Positions 8,120 to 15,736 of a stretch of 33,485 nucleotides of DNA are shown here, piece by piece. The stretch is from Bacteroidia bacterium Ga0077558 (lineage in GTDB: Bacteria; Bacteroidota; Bacteroidia; Chitinophagales; Chitinophagaceae): NCBI GenBank assembly GCA_001464625.1, contig LNFJ01000073.1, positions 1 to 33,485 of the forward strand. Reading direction: 5' to 3'. The position numbers were made by a program, and so were the translations under genes. A model generated the notes under the pieces. It ran no database searches. It was not told the DNA's origin and saw only the letters and a program-made list of their open reading frames with translations. Position 1 is the first letter of the stretch; each line of letters begins with the position of its first letter.

Positions 8120-8575
8120 TTATTTGAGCATTTTACAGCTTAAATTCTGACTTTCAGAAAGCAATTTTGTCTTTAGTTCGGTTTCATGTATGCCTATTGT
8201 TTTTGCTATTTTCTGATGTGGTAATGTCGTAAACAATAATAGATTGATGAGAGGAAAAGTATGGCTTGCTGTTTTGAAGTTTAATGGAGTAATACCTCTT
8301 TCGTATAGGTACGATGCGGAAAAAGTGTACGTATAATGAAGCAAGAAAATAAGTAATGATCTTTTAGTATGGATTAAAATATCGCTTTTCTGCAAATTGA
8401 TAAATGATTCAATCAAAATTTCCTTGGCCAGCTTTTCTTCAGAAGTAACTTTTAGTATTGCCCCAAATAGTATAGAAGAGTATTTGTCATATAAAATATT
8501 CCAACCCAAAAGCTCTCCACTTTTTAACATAGAAACAATTGCCTGATCAGAATATTGATTTTGGGTGGAAATCAT
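8120..8575 (-). CDS. Degenerate ECF sigma-70-like protein
   Basis: A 151-aa protein. Residues 9-58 follow the sigma region 2 pattern (DQAIVSMLKSGELLGWNILYDKY, then LAKEILIESFINLQ, where typical ECF sigmas have AEDivQetF). Residues 110-148 (LPHQKIAKTIGIHETELKTKL) resemble the region 4 helix-turn-helix. The acidic D/E residues of the -10 recognition helix and the usual W are missing, and the interdomain linker is short. No anti-sigma gene is adjacent; the MBL gene lies 103 bp downstream on the same strand. It may be a divergent regulator or a sigma-derived protein that no longer binds core polymerase. Confidence 0.6.
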   Translation of the reverse strand: MISTQNQYSDQAIVSMLKSGELLGWNILYDKYSSILFGAILKVTSEEKLAKEILIESFINLQKSDILIHTKRSLLIFLLHYTYTFSASYLYERGITPLNFKTASHTFPLINLLLFTTLPHQKIAKTIGIHETELKTKLLSESQNLSCKMLK

Positions 8576-8591
8576 AGAATTGCTTGCATTT

Positions 8592-8620
8592 GCATGAACC
8601 GTACTAGTAGAAATTCATGC
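8592..8620. promoter_or_regulatory. Inverted repeat upstream of the sigma-like gene
   Basis: GCATGAA at 8592-8598 pairs with TTCATGC at 8614-8620 across a 15-nt spacer. It starts 17 bp upstream of the start codon at 8575 and could be an operator for the sigma-like gene. Seven-base arms alone are weak evidence. The rest of 8576-8753 shows nothing recognisable. Confidence 0.25.
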
Positions 8621-8753
8621 CAACTTGATTTAGAGACCGCTCCTATTATTATTCATTTAATTGGGGAATCTTTTCCCTTTTTTATGCCGCAGGGATATTT
8701 GTGTATTTTTAAATGTTCATATAATGTTTGATAATACCCATAAATGATTCAAC

Positions 8754-8781
8754 AAAAAATCCCGGCTAAAGTGCCGGGATT
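8754..8781 (-). terminator. Intrinsic terminator of sucC
   Basis: A perfect 9-bp GC-rich stem (AATCCCGGC at 8758-8766, GCCGGGATT at 8773-8781) has a 6-nt loop. On the - strand it is followed by six T residues (8759-8754). It begins 26 bp after the sucC stop. Confidence 0.92.
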
Positions 8782-8807
8782 AGTATAAAAATTTTAGTTA
8801 GTTCTAT

Positions 8808-10019
8808 TTATGCTACCGCTTTCTTCACCAGATCAGCTGCTTCACTCAACAGTATGGCAGATTGTACTTTTAACCCACTTTCATCAATCAATTTTTTTGC
8901 TTCTACTGCATTGGTTCCTTGTAAGCGAACAATGATCGGAATATTGATGTTGCCTAATTTTTGATAAGCATCAATTACACCTTGCGCAACACGGTCACAG
9001 CGAACAATACCACCAAAAATGTTGATAAGAATTGCTTTTACAGCCGGGTCTTTTAAAATTATTTTGAAACCTGCTTCTACAGTTTGCGCATTAGCACTGC
9101 CACCAACATCAAGAAAGTTAGCAGGTTCGCCACCGCTTAATTTGATCATATCCATTGTAGCCATTGCAAGGCCAGCGCCGTTAACCATACAACCTACATT
9201 GCCATCCAATTTTACAAAGTTCAGGTTGTATTTACCAGCTTCTACTTCAGTTGGGTCTTCTTCAGTTACATCTCTTAGCGAAGCAAGATCTGCATGGCGC
9301 ATCAGGGAGTTTTCATCTAATCCCATTTTGCAATCCACCGCAATTATTTTATCGTCTGATGCTTTGAACAATGGATTTATTTCCAACATCGAACAATCTA
9401 ATCCTACATATGCATTGTAGAGATTAGTAACGAATTTGGTGCAATTCTTAAAAGCTTCGCCACTTAAACCCAAATTAAAAGCAATCTTTCTTGACTGGAA
9501 ACCTTGTAGTCCACCTGAAGGATGAACCCATTCTTTAAATATTTTTTCTGGTGTATCATGGGCTACATCCTCAATGTTCATTCCGCCTTCGGTGCTGTAC
9601 ATGATCACATTCTGACCTTTGGTGCGGTCTAATAGTATGGAGAGATAGAATTCTTTTCTTTCGGTTGGCCCATCATAATACATATCGGCTGCCACATAAA
9701 TTTTATTTACCACTTTACCAGCTTCACCAGTTTGTATGGTAACCAAAGTGCCACCTAATATTTTGCTGGCAAACTCTTGTATATCTTCTAAAGATTTGGC
9801 AACTTTTACGCCGTTGATACCATTTTCTTTTATGGCACCTTTTCCACGGCCACCCGCATGTATCTGTGCTTTTACTACGGCAAACTTGCTGCCGGTTTGT
9901 GTTTTGATCTGGCGGTAAGCATCCTCGGCTTCTTGTACAGTAGTACAGGCAAAACCTTCTTGTACGGGAACATTATATTTTTTTAATAATTCCTTGGCCT
10001 GGTATTCATGAAGATTCAT
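8808..10019 (-). CDS. sucC: Succinyl-CoA synthetase (ADP-forming) beta subunit
   Basis: A 403-aa protein, the usual length for SucC. With SucD it interconverts succinyl-CoA and succinate with ADP phosphorylation, in the cytosolic TCA cycle. The N-terminus MNLHEYQAKELLKKY is the family hallmark. An ATP-grasp domain follows (KAQIHAGGRGKGAIK near residue 50), then the CoA-ligase domain with NGAGLAMATMDMIKLSGG, LDVGGSA and FGGIVRCDRVAQG toward the C-terminus. sucD is not adjacent, as is common in Bacteroidota. The gene is monocistronic: a strong terminator follows it, and a near-consensus -7 element (TATCTTCG) lies 16 bp before the ATG on the - strand. Confidence 0.97.
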   Translation of the reverse strand: MNLHEYQAKELLKKYNVPVQEGFACTTVQEAEDAYRQIKTQTGSKFAVVKAQIHAGGRGKGAIKENGINGVKVAKSLEDIQEFASKILGGTLVTIQTGEAGKVVNKIYVAADMYYDGPTERKEFYLSILLDRTKGQNVIMYSTEGGMNIEDVAHDTPEKIFKEWVHPSGGLQGFQSRKIAFNLGLSGEAFKNCTKFVTNLYNAYVGLDCSMLEINPLFKASDDKIIAVDCKMGLDENSLMRHADLASLRDVTEEDPTEVEAGKYNLNFVKLDGNVGCMVNGAGLAMATMDMIKLSGGEPANFLDVGGSANAQTVEAGFKIILKDPAVKAILINIFGGIVRCDRVAQGVIDAYQKLGNINIPIIVRLQGTNAVEAKKLIDESGLKVQSAILLSEAADLVKKAVA

Positions 10020-10051
10020 TAGTAAGAATTTGCAGCGAAGATAAGAGATTT

Positions 10052-10085
10052 AGTCTTGAGTCGGGAGTCGTTAGCCGGAGTCAGT
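10052..10085. repeat. AGTCnnn heptad array upstream of the lipoprotein gene
   Basis: AGTC or AGCC recurs at 10052, 10059, 10066, 10073 and 10079, that is at 7, 7, 7 and 6-nt steps on the + strand. It sits between the divergent sucC gene and the lipoprotein gene starting at 10107. The first 17 nt resemble the block at 5947 at about 14 positions, which points to a dispersed repeat family rather than chance. Confidence 0.55.
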
Positions 10086-10106
10086 ACTAATTTTTATCTT
10101 CCGGTA

Positions 10107-10901
10107 ATGAACCGAATAATATGCCTGATTTTTGTAATGTCGGCTTCTTGTCAGTCAGTTAAAAAAATGAGCTGGCCGGAAAGAAATTCATCTCTTACAG
10201 GTACGCAATTCTACAAACAGGCCGCTACGATGAAATGGGTTGCAAGAGATTCATTTGCAGTAAAGGAAATACTGGCGGGTAATGTACCTGACTTTCTCAA
10301 AAAATTTGAACCGGTAACAGTAACAGACTCGGCATCGGGCAAAAAGATAGTACTTACTTATTATGTCTCGCCGGATTATTTGAGCATTGGTACTAATACA
10401 GATTGGGCCAGAATAAATATTACACCCATAGCAGCTCAAAGAATTGCCGATAGCTTTCAATGTTTTTTACCTACCCGAAAAATGGTGGATGACATTTATA
10501 AAGCAGCAACAATAAAATTAGAGCCCATGCCAATGTATGCTTTTCGGGATAGCACTCCTACAATGTGGCATCATCATTTAATAGTTGAAGGCCAACGAAA
10601 AGGTAAAAAAGGATTGATAGCAGGAATTAAAAAAGATGTGGTTATCAGCGGCAAAATTTCAAGGGATAAAAGAGACAGCAGGGTTGCTATTTACGGTTGG
10701 CATAAGCTGGATGGTCAGCCTATTCAACCGCTATACACCGGCCATATAAACTGGTGGGTAGACTATAGCCAGGGCATACGGTTAGTGTATCGAAAAATAA
10801 AAGTAAATAATAAGTGGGTGGATTATATCGATGTTTTGAAGGATGCGGCATTGCAAAAGCTTTTATGTGATGAAGAGGTTTGTGATTTTTATCGGTATTG
10901 A
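10107..10901 (+). CDS. Hypothetical lipoprotein
   Basis: A 264-aa protein of unknown function. I start it at ATG 10107 because MNRIICLIFVMSASC is a lipoprotein signal with lipobox SASC (Cys 15). An in-frame start at 10056 would begin inside the heptad repeat array. The mature part shows no catalytic signature I can name. Conserved-looking patches are YYVSPDYLSIGTNTDW near residue 90, a TMWHHHLIVEG segment near 155 and HINWWVDYSQGIRLVY near 215, the last rich in aromatics and suggestive of a ligand-binding beta domain. It is followed by 179 bp of non-coding sequence and then purine nucleoside phosphorylase. I judge it a genuine gene because of the signal peptide and codon use like its neighbours. 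Confidence 0.75.
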   Translation: MNRIICLIFVMSASCQSVKKMSWPERNSSLTGTQFYKQAATMKWVARDSFAVKEILAGNVPDFLKKFEPVTVTDSASGKKIVLTYYVSPDYLSIGTNTDWARINITPIAAQRIADSFQCFLPTRKMVDDIYKAATIKLEPMPMYAFRDSTPTMWHHHLIVEGQRKGKKGLIAGIKKDVVISGKISRDKRDSRVAIYGWHKLDGQPIQPLYTGHINWWVDYSQGIRLVYRKIKVNNKWVDYIDVLKDAALQKLLCDEEVCDFYRY

Positions 10902-10928
10902 TGTTTTTTATGATGATGCACAATGAAC

Positions 10929-10954
10929 AGAACGATGAACGGAGCGTCGCAACC
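10929..10954 (+). repeat. Dispersed intergenic element, copy 1
   Basis: The stretch GAACGATGAACGGAGCGTCG (10931-10950) continues with CAAC. It aligns with the reverse complement of 22597-22622: both have GAACGATGA, GGAG and CGCAAC in the same order with small indels. Neither copy is in a convincing gene. Confidence 0.4.
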
Positions 10955-11025
10955 TCTGGTGCCCAAAGAACAGAACCTTGGTAAAACAATTCGCTCCATT
11001 GGGTTCCGGACGAAGGAATTTTGTG

Positions 11026-11033
11026 TACGTTTG
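11026..11033 (+). promoter_or_regulatory. Bacteroidota -7 promoter element for purine nucleoside phosphorylase
   Basis: TACGTTTG is an exact match to TAnnTTTG and ends 47 bp before the ATG at 11081. No TTTG is at the expected -33 distance, so this is only half a promoter match. Confidence 0.5.
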
Positions 11034-11080
11034 CAGCTTGTCCGTAATAATAAAATAAAGACAGAATTCAACCCACTTTT

Positions 11081-11905
11081 ATGGCGAAAAAGGCATTGAA
11101 ACAATTTAATGAGACGGTAAAGTTTCTGAAGAAACAATACAAAGAAACTCCCACGGTAGGAATTGTATTGGGTAGTGGTCTTGGTAATTTTATTAACGAG
11201 ATTGCTATTGAAAAAGAAGTACCGTATGAAGATATTCCGAACTTTCCCGTATCAACTGTAGAAGGGCATAAAGGAAAATTAATTTTCGGAAAGCTAAGTG
11301 GTAAAACAGTTGTGGCAATGGCGGGCCGGTTTCATTTTTATGAAGGCTACTCGGCACAGGATGTTGTGTTTCCGGTAAGAGTGATGAAGTTATTGGGAGT
11401 TGAAACATTGTTGCTTTCGAATGCAGCAGGTGGTGTTAATACTGATTACAAAGTGGGTGATATAATGATCATTAAAGACCACATCAGCCAGTTTACTCCT
11501 AATCCATTAATAGGAAAAAATATTGCAGAATTTGGTCCACGGTTTCCGGATATGAGTGAGCCATATAAAAGACATTTGATTCAAAAAGCAAAGGCCATTG
11601 CGCTGGTGCACAATTTTGATGTAAAAGAAGGGGTGTACCTGGCAGTAACAGGCCCAACTTTTGAAACAAGGGCTGAATATAAAATGATACATGTGCTGGG
11701 TGCTGATGTAGTGGGAATGAGTACCGTGCAGGAGTGTATTGTGGCAAGCCATGCAGGTATGGAAGTATTTGCCATGAGTGTGGTTACGGATGTGGGCATC
11801 CGGGAAGAAGATAATATTATTACACATGAAGAAGTGCTGGAAGCGGCCAAACTGGCGGAGCCCAAACTGGCTACTATTTTCAAAGAACTGGTTGCTGCCA
11901 TTTAA
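11081..11905 (+). CDS. Purine nucleoside phosphorylase I
   Basis: A 274-aa trimeric-type purine nucleoside phosphorylase. It cleaves inosine and guanosine with phosphate to the free base and ribose-1-phosphate, in cytosolic purine salvage. Visible motifs are the phosphate loop GIVLGSGLGNF near residue 26, HKGKLIFG near 63, GRFHFYEGYS near 84 (phosphate and ribose site), LLSNAAGGVN near 111, and the base-binding GPTFETRAEYKM near 191 followed by VVGMSTVQE. Length and motif order are standard. It has its own -7 element and is followed after 41 bp by the porin gene. Confidence 0.96.
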   Translation: MAKKALKQFNETVKFLKKQYKETPTVGIVLGSGLGNFINEIAIEKEVPYEDIPNFPVSTVEGHKGKLIFGKLSGKTVVAMAGRFHFYEGYSAQDVVFPVRVMKLLGVETLLLSNAAGGVNTDYKVGDIMIIKDHISQFTPNPLIGKNIAEFGPRFPDMSEPYKRHLIQKAKAIALVHNFDVKEGVYLAVTGPTFETRAEYKMIHVLGADVVGMSTVQECIVASHAGMEVFAMSVVTDVGIREEDNIITHEEVLEAAKLAEPKLATIFKELVAAI

Positions 11906-11928
11906 TTAACAATATTGATACTGAATTA

Positions 11929-11936
11929 TACCTTTG
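11929..11936 (+). promoter_or_regulatory. -7 promoter element for the putative porin gene
   Basis: TACCTTTG matches TAnnTTTG exactly and ends 10 nt before the TTG start at 11947. It lies 24 bp downstream of the preceding stop codon. The predicted transcript start would fall just before the TTG, so the out-of-frame ATG at 11939 would probably not be transcribed. Confidence 0.55.
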
Positions 11937-11946
11937 CTATGCTATT

Positions 11947-14025
11947 TTGCAAAGGTTTTTTTATAAGCATTCGCTAAACGAGTTTTCACTGGCACACAAG
12001 TTTACATATCTGTTATTAATCGGGTTGTTTTTCTTTGCTACTAGGGCAGAAGCGCAACGACGTATTATACAAGATGCGGGGAACAGGGTACAAAGTGGTG
12101 GCGGAGGTTTAGGCAGAAGAACGGCAGGTACTGGTGGTGGAGATAGTTTGCAGTACCGTAGTAAACATGAAGATTCAATCACTATCAGTTTTCGCTATCT
12201 CGATAGTACCCGCAGTTATAAATTAGATTCGTCTATTATAGATTTTACCCGGCGGTTTCCCATTCCTGCTACGCATATTTATTTAGGCAATACAGGCAAT
12301 GCTGCAAAATCATTATTGTTTACTCCCAATTTTGAAGCAGGTTTTGATGCCGGCTTCCATGCTTTTGATATTTATAGATGGAAACTAGAAAAGGTTCGCT
12401 TTTTTAATACTACCCGGCCTTATAGTGAACTGAATTATATGCTGGGAAGCAGGGTGGAGCAGATCATTGAATTATTACATACACAAAACATACGACCCAA
12501 CTGGAATTTTTCTTTTGGTTACCGGTTGATCAATGCGCCAGGTTTTTTTAAAAATCAGAAGACTAATCATAACAACTATTTGCTAACGTCAAGATTTCAA
12601 TCAAAGAATCTTCGTTACACTAACTACTTTGTATTGCTGGGTAATAAATTACAATCGGCGGAGAATGGTGGTATACAGGATACAGCAGATTATTTGAATG
12701 ATCCGGATTATAAAGACCGTTTTAACATTGATACCAAATTAGGCGGCAGCGATCCCTTCTCTTCCAATTTCTTCAGTACAAACATTAATACAGGCAATAA
12801 ATACAGCCTGTTTACAGGCTTGCTTCGCCAGCAATATGATTTTGGAAAAAAAGATTCGATAGTAACAGATTCAACAGTGATTCCGTTATTCTATCCAAGG
12901 TTACGATTTGAACATACACTGCAATTAGATCAGCACAAATACAATTTTGTTGATAACAATGCAGACTCCCTGTATTATAAAAGGTATTACGATACATCTT
13001 TAAGAAAACCAAAGGATACATTTTTGTTAGCCGAAAGATGGCAAACATTGACCAATGATTTTTCTATTTACCAATTTCCGGATGCTAAAAACCTGAACCA
13101 GTTTATTAAGCTGGGTGTAATGCTGCAAACGATCAGCGGTGAACTATCATCCGGGAAAACAACTTTTATAAATACAGCAGGGCATGCTGAGTACAGAAAT
13201 AAAACCCGCAACCTGCTTTGGGATATTGAAGCCAATGGAAAACTATTCTTTACCGGATTTAATGCAGGCGATTACCAGGCACATATCAGCCTGCAACGAT
13301 TGTTAGGAAAGAAAATAGGCTATATACAACTGGGTTTTGAAAATACAAGTCGTACACCATCCTTTATTTTTGATAGCAGGAGCAGTTTTTATTTGTTGCA
13401 TACCGTTAAAAATTTCAAGAAGGAGAATAATACACACCTGTTTGCTTCTTACTTTTTACCCTCCTTTAAATTCCGGCTAACAGGTCATTATTACCTGGCA
13501 ACTAACTATACTTATTTTACTAATTATAAAGAACCCGAGCAGGAAAGTGCTTTGTTCAATGTGTTGCAAATTGTATTAGAGAAAACAATTAAGATCGGTA
13601 AGCGGTGGAACTGGCATACGGATATTTATTTTCAACAGGTAATCGGCAATGCGCCGGTTAATGTGCCGGCTATTTTTACCCGCAGCCGTATTGGCTATGA
13701 AGGAAACCTTGGGTTCAAAAATCTTGATATTGCAATTGGTGCCGAAATAAAATACAGGGCACCGTACAAAGCAGATGGCTATTCACCGGTGCTGGGGCAG
13801 TTTTCTTACCAGGATACGTTAACTATAAAAAATCCATTGCCTGATATTGCAGCTTATTTGCACTTCCGGATCAGACCTTTTAAGGCCTTTGTGAGAGTCG
13901 AAAACCTGAATACTGCTCAAAACCAGGATGGATTTGGCTTTACCCGCAATAACTTGGTGGCTCCAGGCTACGCTTTGCCGGGTTTACAACTACGTTTAGG
14001 CATTTATTGGAGCTTTGTTAATTGA
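11947..14025 (+). CDS. Putative outer-membrane porin (Porin_10-like)
   Basis: The product is about 692 aa. It has an N-terminal Sec signal with the core FTYLLLIGLFFF, cleaved near EAQ (about residue 36), and a mature part of alternating aromatic and polar strands typical of a large beta-barrel. A Gly-rich linker (SGGGGLGRRTAGTGGGD) follows the signal. Segments such as LLFTPNFEAGFDAGFHAFDIYR and the C-terminal GLQLRLGIYWSFVN, ending in strand residues, match the Bacteroidota putative porin family. No ATG precedes the signal in frame; TTG 11947 is the best start and fits the -7 element 10 nt upstream. A small frameshift from the ATG at 11939 is a less likely alternative. The substrate is unknown. 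Confidence 0.8.
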   Translation: MQRFFYKHSLNEFSLAHKFTYLLLIGLFFFATRAEAQRRIIQDAGNRVQSGGGGLGRRTAGTGGGDSLQYRSKHEDSITISFRYLDSTRSYKLDSSIIDFTRRFPIPATHIYLGNTGNAAKSLLFTPNFEAGFDAGFHAFDIYRWKLEKVRFFNTTRPYSELNYMLGSRVEQIIELLHTQNIRPNWNFSFGYRLINAPGFFKNQKTNHNNYLLTSRFQSKNLRYTNYFVLLGNKLQSAENGGIQDTADYLNDPDYKDRFNIDTKLGGSDPFSSNFFSTNINTGNKYSLFTGLLRQQYDFGKKDSIVTDSTVIPLFYPRLRFEHTLQLDQHKYNFVDNNADSLYYKRYYDTSLRKPKDTFLLAERWQTLTNDFSIYQFPDAKNLNQFIKLGVMLQTISGELSSGKTTFINTAGHAEYRNKTRNLLWDIEANGKLFFTGFNAGDYQAHISLQRLLGKKIGYIQLGFENTSRTPSFIFDSRSSFYLLHTVKNFKKENNTHLFASYFLPSFKFRLTGHYYLATNYTYFTNYKEPEQESALFNVLQIVLEKTIKIGKRWNWHTDIYFQQVIGNAPVNVPAIFTRSRIGYEGNLGFKNLDIAIGAEIKYRAPYKADGYSPVLGQFSYQDTLTIKNPLPDIAAYLHFRIRPFKAFVRVENLNTAQNQDGFGFTRNNLVAPGYALPGLQLRLGIYWSFVN

Positions 14026-14057
14026 TTCTCAAAAGCTTACTTATCAGCTTAATCTGT

Positions 14058-14087
14058 TTTGCATACCGGATAATGCTGTTATCTTTG
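14058..14087 (+). promoter_or_regulatory. Consensus promoter of the metal locus (HYC_CC_PP gene)
   Basis: TTTG at 14058-14061 and TATCTTTG at 14080-14087 are separated by 18 bp, matching the Bacteroidota primary-sigma consensus at both elements. The -7 box ends 10 nt before the ATG at 14098, so the mRNA would be leaderless or have only a few leader bases. Confidence 0.7.
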
Positions 14088-14097
14088 TAGCCTGTTC

Positions 14098-14490
14098 ATG
14101 AAAAAGCTAATCGCTGCCATATCATTTGCTTGTTACTTCATACTTTCTTGTGGAGTTGTTTTCAATGCACATTACTGTATGAACAGGTTAGCTTCTGTTC
14201 AATTGTATGATACTACAGTAGATGTTTGTGGAAAGTGTGGTATGGATATTCATGAATCAAACGGATGCTGCCGGGATGAAGTGACAGTGGTTAAGATTGA
14301 GCAGGATCAGAATAAAACTCCTTTACTACATTTTGAAATTGCTGCTATTGAACCAATAGCTATAACTCCCTCGGAATTCATCGTTTCACCATTTGAGAAT
14401 TTTGACGGACAACGTCATTTTCATAATCATTCCCCACCTTTACTATCTGCACAGGATACCTATTTGCAGAATAATGTTTTCAGAATTTGA
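14098..14490 (+). CDS. HYC_CC_PP family small exported protein
   Basis: A 130-aa protein with an N-terminal hydrophobic segment (residues 3-24, a signal or anchor). It carries the three hallmarks of the Bacteroidota family known as HYC_CC_PP: HYC at 25-27, CC at 57-58 and PP at 113-114. An extra C44-x-x-C47 pair (CGKCGM) and a His-rich stretch (HFHNHS, 107-112) add likely soft-metal ligands. The function is not established; the family tends to lie beside HMA and TonB genes, as here, and a role in periplasmic copper or similar metal handling is inferred. It has a strong promoter and nearly no leader, and heads the locus. Confidence 0.85.
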   Translation: MKKLIAAISFACYFILSCGVVFNAHYCMNRLASVQLYDTTVDVCGKCGMDIHESNGCCRDEVTVVKIEQDQNKTPLLHFEIAAIEPIAITPSEFIVSPFENFDGQRHFHNHSPPLLSAQDTYLQNNVFRI

Positions 14491-14509
14491 GAAGACGTTA
14501 AGAAGCTGT

Positions 14510-14530
14510 GAGTTTTGAGCCCTGAGTTTG
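14510..14530 (+). repeat. Short GAGnnnn heptad run
   Basis: Three 7-nt units begin with GAG at 14510, 14517 and 14524. They lie in the 146-bp gap between the HYC_CC_PP and HMA genes. It resembles the AGTCnnn arrays at 5947 and 10052 in period and in the AG core, but the units are more degenerate. Confidence 0.35.
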
Positions 14531-14636
14531 GCGATGGGTGACTTACGAACCGCTGCTTTTATTATTATAATTCCTTTATGTAATAGAATTCACTACTAAG
14601 TCTTTAATCAAATCGTAAATTTTAAATTTATTTATA

Positions 14637-15122
14637 ATGAAAACATTAAGAGTATTTCCAATTGTTGCTTTACTGATGGCTGTTGCCTCTATTTCTTATG
14701 GTCAGAAAGTTAAAGCAGAAACTTTCCAGGTATCGGGTAACTGTGGTATGTGCAAAACAAAAATTGAAAAAGCTGCTAAAGAGGCTGGTGCAAAAGATGC
14801 AAGCTGGGATGCAGAAACAAAAGTGCTGACGGTAAAATACAACAGTTCATCTACGAATACGGCTAAAATACAACAGAAGATCGCAGAGGTAGGTTATGAT
14901 AATGCAGGCTTTAAAGCTACTGCTGATTCTTACAACAAATTACATGGCTGTTGCAAATATGATAGAGCTGCTGCTACTGAAAAGGCAAGCTGCTGCAGTG
15001 ATGGAGAAAAGTGTACAGAAGAACATGGCGATAAGCATGCTGCTAAAGCAGATTGTTGCAAAGATGGCAAATGCTCCATGGCAGGACATGATGGAAAAGA
15101 TTGCTGCAAAACATCACACTAA
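14637..15122 (+). CDS. Exported HMA-domain metal-binding protein with Cys/His-rich tail
   Basis: A 161-aa protein. The signal peptide is at residues 1-22 (ending SISYGQ). A heavy-metal-associated domain follows at about 25-95, with the metal-binding loop GNCGMCKTKIE (C36-x-x-C39). The HMA domain carries Cu(I) or similar soft metals in chaperones and P-type ATPases. Residues about 103-161 form an unusual tail with ten Cys, mostly in CC pairs (GCCKYD, SCCSDG, DCCKDG, DCCKTS), plus several His, resembling a metallothionein. The product should act in the periplasm as a metal sink or chaperone. It ends 21 bp before the second HMA gene, so the two are co-transcribed. Confidence 0.9.
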   Translation: MKTLRVFPIVALLMAVASISYGQKVKAETFQVSGNCGMCKTKIEKAAKEAGAKDASWDAETKVLTVKYNSSSTNTAKIQQKIAEVGYDNAGFKATADSYNKLHGCCKYDRAAATEKASCCSDGEKCTEEHGDKHAAKADCCKDGKCSMAGHDGKDCCKTSH

Positions 15123-15143
15123 TCACACTTTAAAATTGTGCGT

Positions 15144-15689
15144 ATGCAAAAGCTATTATGTATTGTAATAGCAGCGATGCTGTCTATGCAATCAAATGCC
15201 CAGTTCAGCAAAGGAACATTACAGGCAACGGGACTTACTTGTGCTATGTGCAGCAATGCTGTTAACAAAGCATTGCAGGCTGTTTCTTTTATTGAATCGG
15301 TAAAATCGGATATAAAAAACTCTGCTTTCAGTATTGTGTTTAAGCAAAATGCTGAGATAAGCATTGATGCTTTAAAAGTTGCGGTGGAAGATGCGGGTTT
15401 TTCTATCGGTAATCTTAATCTCACCGGAACATTTGATGGAGTTAAGATTGCAAATGACCAGCATGTAAAGATCGGCAACGCTAACTTTCATTTCCTGAAT
15501 GTAAAAGATCAAATACTGAATGGAGAAAGCACCATCACAGTTTTGGACAAGAATTTTGTAACGGCGAAGCAGTTTAAAAAAATAAGTGCGTCGTCGAAAA
15601 TGGCTTGTGTACAAACAGGAAAAGCAGCGGAGTGTTGCAGCAAAGATGGCATAGCTGCTGATGCAAGAGTGTATCATGTAACTATTTAA
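15144..15689 (+). CDS. Second exported HMA-domain protein
   Basis: A 181-aa protein; ATG 15144 is preferred to the in-frame GTG at 15138. The signal peptide is at residues 1-21 (ending QSNAQ). The HMA domain is at about 22-90 with C33-A-M-C36 (GLTCAMCSNAVNKAL). The second half (about 95-181) is a separate small domain of unknown type ending with a Cys cluster (MACVQTGKAAECC). The spacing of 21 bp after the first HMA gene and a terminator right after the stop define a two-gene unit. The pair could pass metal between a storage form (the first protein) and a delivery form (this one); that division is inference. Confidence 0.88.
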   Translation: MQKLLCIVIAAMLSMQSNAQFSKGTLQATGLTCAMCSNAVNKALQAVSFIESVKSDIKNSAFSIVFKQNAEISIDALKVAVEDAGFSIGNLNLTGTFDGVKIANDQHVKIGNANFHFLNVKDQILNGESTITVLDKNFVTAKQFKKISASSKMACVQTGKAAECCSKDGIAADARVYHVTI

Positions 15690-15696
15690 AAAATAT

Positions 15697-15725
15697 AGCA
15701 CCACGCTGCAATACGTGGTGCTTTT
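15697..15725 (+). terminator. Intrinsic terminator after the HMA pair
   Basis: A perfect 9-bp stem (AGCACCACG at 15697-15705, CGTGGTGCT at 15714-15722) has an 8-nt loop, followed by a short T run (15722-15725). The T run is short, so read-through into the TlpA gene 12 bp later is plausible; no separate promoter is obvious there. Confidence 0.8.
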
Positions 15726-15736
15726 AAATTTAATCT

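Noticed and set aside
5947-10085. AGTCnnn repeats as a CRISPR array
   Set aside because: Units are only 7 nt, degenerate, and without unique spacers or cas genes.
11507-11901. Several open frames antisense to purine nucleoside phosphorylase
   Set aside because: They are shadows of a well-recognised enzyme gene, with no promoters or domain matches.
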